From assembly GCA_016745315.1 (NCBI GenBank), contig CP066886.1:6699965-6763964 (forward strand): a stretch of DNA of 64,000 nt. The letters are read 5' to 3'. Position numbers and translations under genes: made by a program. Origin of the DNA: Arthrospira sp. PCC 9108 (GTDB taxonomy: Bacteria; Cyanobacteriota; Cyanobacteriia; Cyanobacteriales; Microcoleaceae). A model generated the notes under the pieces. It was not told where the DNA came from. It saw only the letters and a list, made by a program, of their open reading frames with translations, and ran no database searches. Shown in pieces: positions 63,693 to 64,000 of this stretch (position 1 is the stretch's first letter; each line of letters begins with the position of its first letter).

Positions 63693-63815
63693 ATGAGTGC
63701 GGGTGAGTTGCTGAGACAGGCGAATCAGTTGAAACGGTCTGGGAGGTTGGATGAGGCGATCGCGCCGGGTCTGGGACGGAGAATGGCCCTTTATCATTGG
63801 GTAATTGATCGTTGT
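63693..63815 (+). pseudogene. TPR-gene 5' fragment with 24-bp insertion
   Basis: MSAGELLRQANQLKRSGRLD, then EAIA, an eight-codon insert at HIP1 (PGLGRRMA), then LYHWVID, matching LDHQVID of the longer copy at 43.8 kb. Homology ends about 63810. The TTGCAT-TATAAT promoter lies at about 63606-63633. Confidence 0.65.
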
Positions 63816-63817
63816 TT

Positions 63818-64000
63818 TTATAAAATATTCTTGATGATTTCTTCGCATTTTTGTTCACACTCTAAAAACCAAGATTCAGAATGATACATTTCCCAGACAT
63901 TAATTCTATTTTGGTAGGGAGGAATTATTTCTTTCTTTAACTTTAAAGTTAAACCAGGAATCATAGAAGCTATCTTAGTAATAGCTGTTACTGGTTCTTG
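63818..64000 (-). CDS. C-terminal end of a protein running off the window
   Basis: The last 60 codons of a minus-strand gene: PGLTLKLKKEIIPPYQNRIN, then VWEMYHSESWFLECEQKCEE and IIKNIL before the stop. The start is beyond position 64000. The family is not recognisable from this piece. It overlaps no real gene, only the tail of the TPR relic region. Confidence 0.6.
   Translation of the reverse strand, partial: QEPVTAITKIASMIPGLTLKLKKEIIPPYQNRINVWEMYHSESWFLECEQKCEEIIKNIL

Noticed and set aside
1..64000. tRNA, rRNA or tmRNA genes
   Set aside because: No cloverleaf with a GGTTCGA-type T-loop or conserved rRNA segment was recognised in the intergenic regions I read.

Overview
The window is chromosomal DNA of a filamentous cyanobacterium, most likely Arthrospira/Limnospira or a close Oscillatoriales relative. 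The evidence is the very high density of the HIP1 octamer GCGATCGC, a glucosylglycerol-phosphate phosphatase (StpA), cyanobacterial mreBCD, cyanobacterial TPR, CHAT, pentapeptide and ComFB proteins, and the DUF3782 and small-repeat content. I ran no database search. Family names come from motifs recognised by eye.

Region 1 (1-41.1 kb) is a mostly ordinary backbone. In order it holds a degenerate group II intron, mreD-mreC-mreB, stpA, a coiled-coil/TPR membrane protein, a pentapeptide-repeat protein, dndE, a ComFB-domain protein, a RodZ-like HTH membrane protein, a TPR-CHAT protein and an ABC exporter. These are followed by a PLP-fold decarboxylase homologue, membrane and glycosidase-like proteins, a beta-hydroxyacid dehydrogenase, a SWIM protein, leuC-leuD, purN and an asparagine-synthetase-like gene. 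Next comes the DNA phosphorothioation locus: dndD and dndC lie on the minus strand, divergent from dndB and a second DGQHR protein. dndE sits alone about 20 kb away. No dndFGH restriction genes are in the window. Several genes here carry one-base or nonsense lesions: the ABC exporter, its neighbour, dndB and a SWIM gene.

Region 2 (41.2-63.9 kb) is a highly plastic accessory island. It holds five complete toxin-antitoxin pairs (three hicBA-like, two UPF0175/DUF3368), relics of three more toxin or antitoxin genes, and ten copies of a DUF3782 PD-(D/E)XK-like protein with coiled-coil N-termini of variable length. It also holds three tandem copies of an unusual gene pair: a small J-domain protein whose reading frame runs, at a conserved +1 slippery stop (CCT TTT TGA T), into a PD-(D/E)XK nuclease domain.

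The intergenic space of the island is filled with tandem 24-bp modules built on HIP1, a hairpin element carrying TATAAT, and an element of about 85 bp next to the J/nuclease genes. Many truncated 5' ends of genes (TPR proteins, an HlpA-like glycosyltransferase, hicB, a PIN toxin) are spliced together, often at HIP1 sites. Inside coding sequence a 24-bp module has inserted in frame at HIP1 sites, adding exactly eight codons. The island therefore looks like a recombination zone where HIP1-targeted micro-repeats, tandem duplication and gene conversion assemble and diversify nuclease-like and toxin-antitoxin genes.
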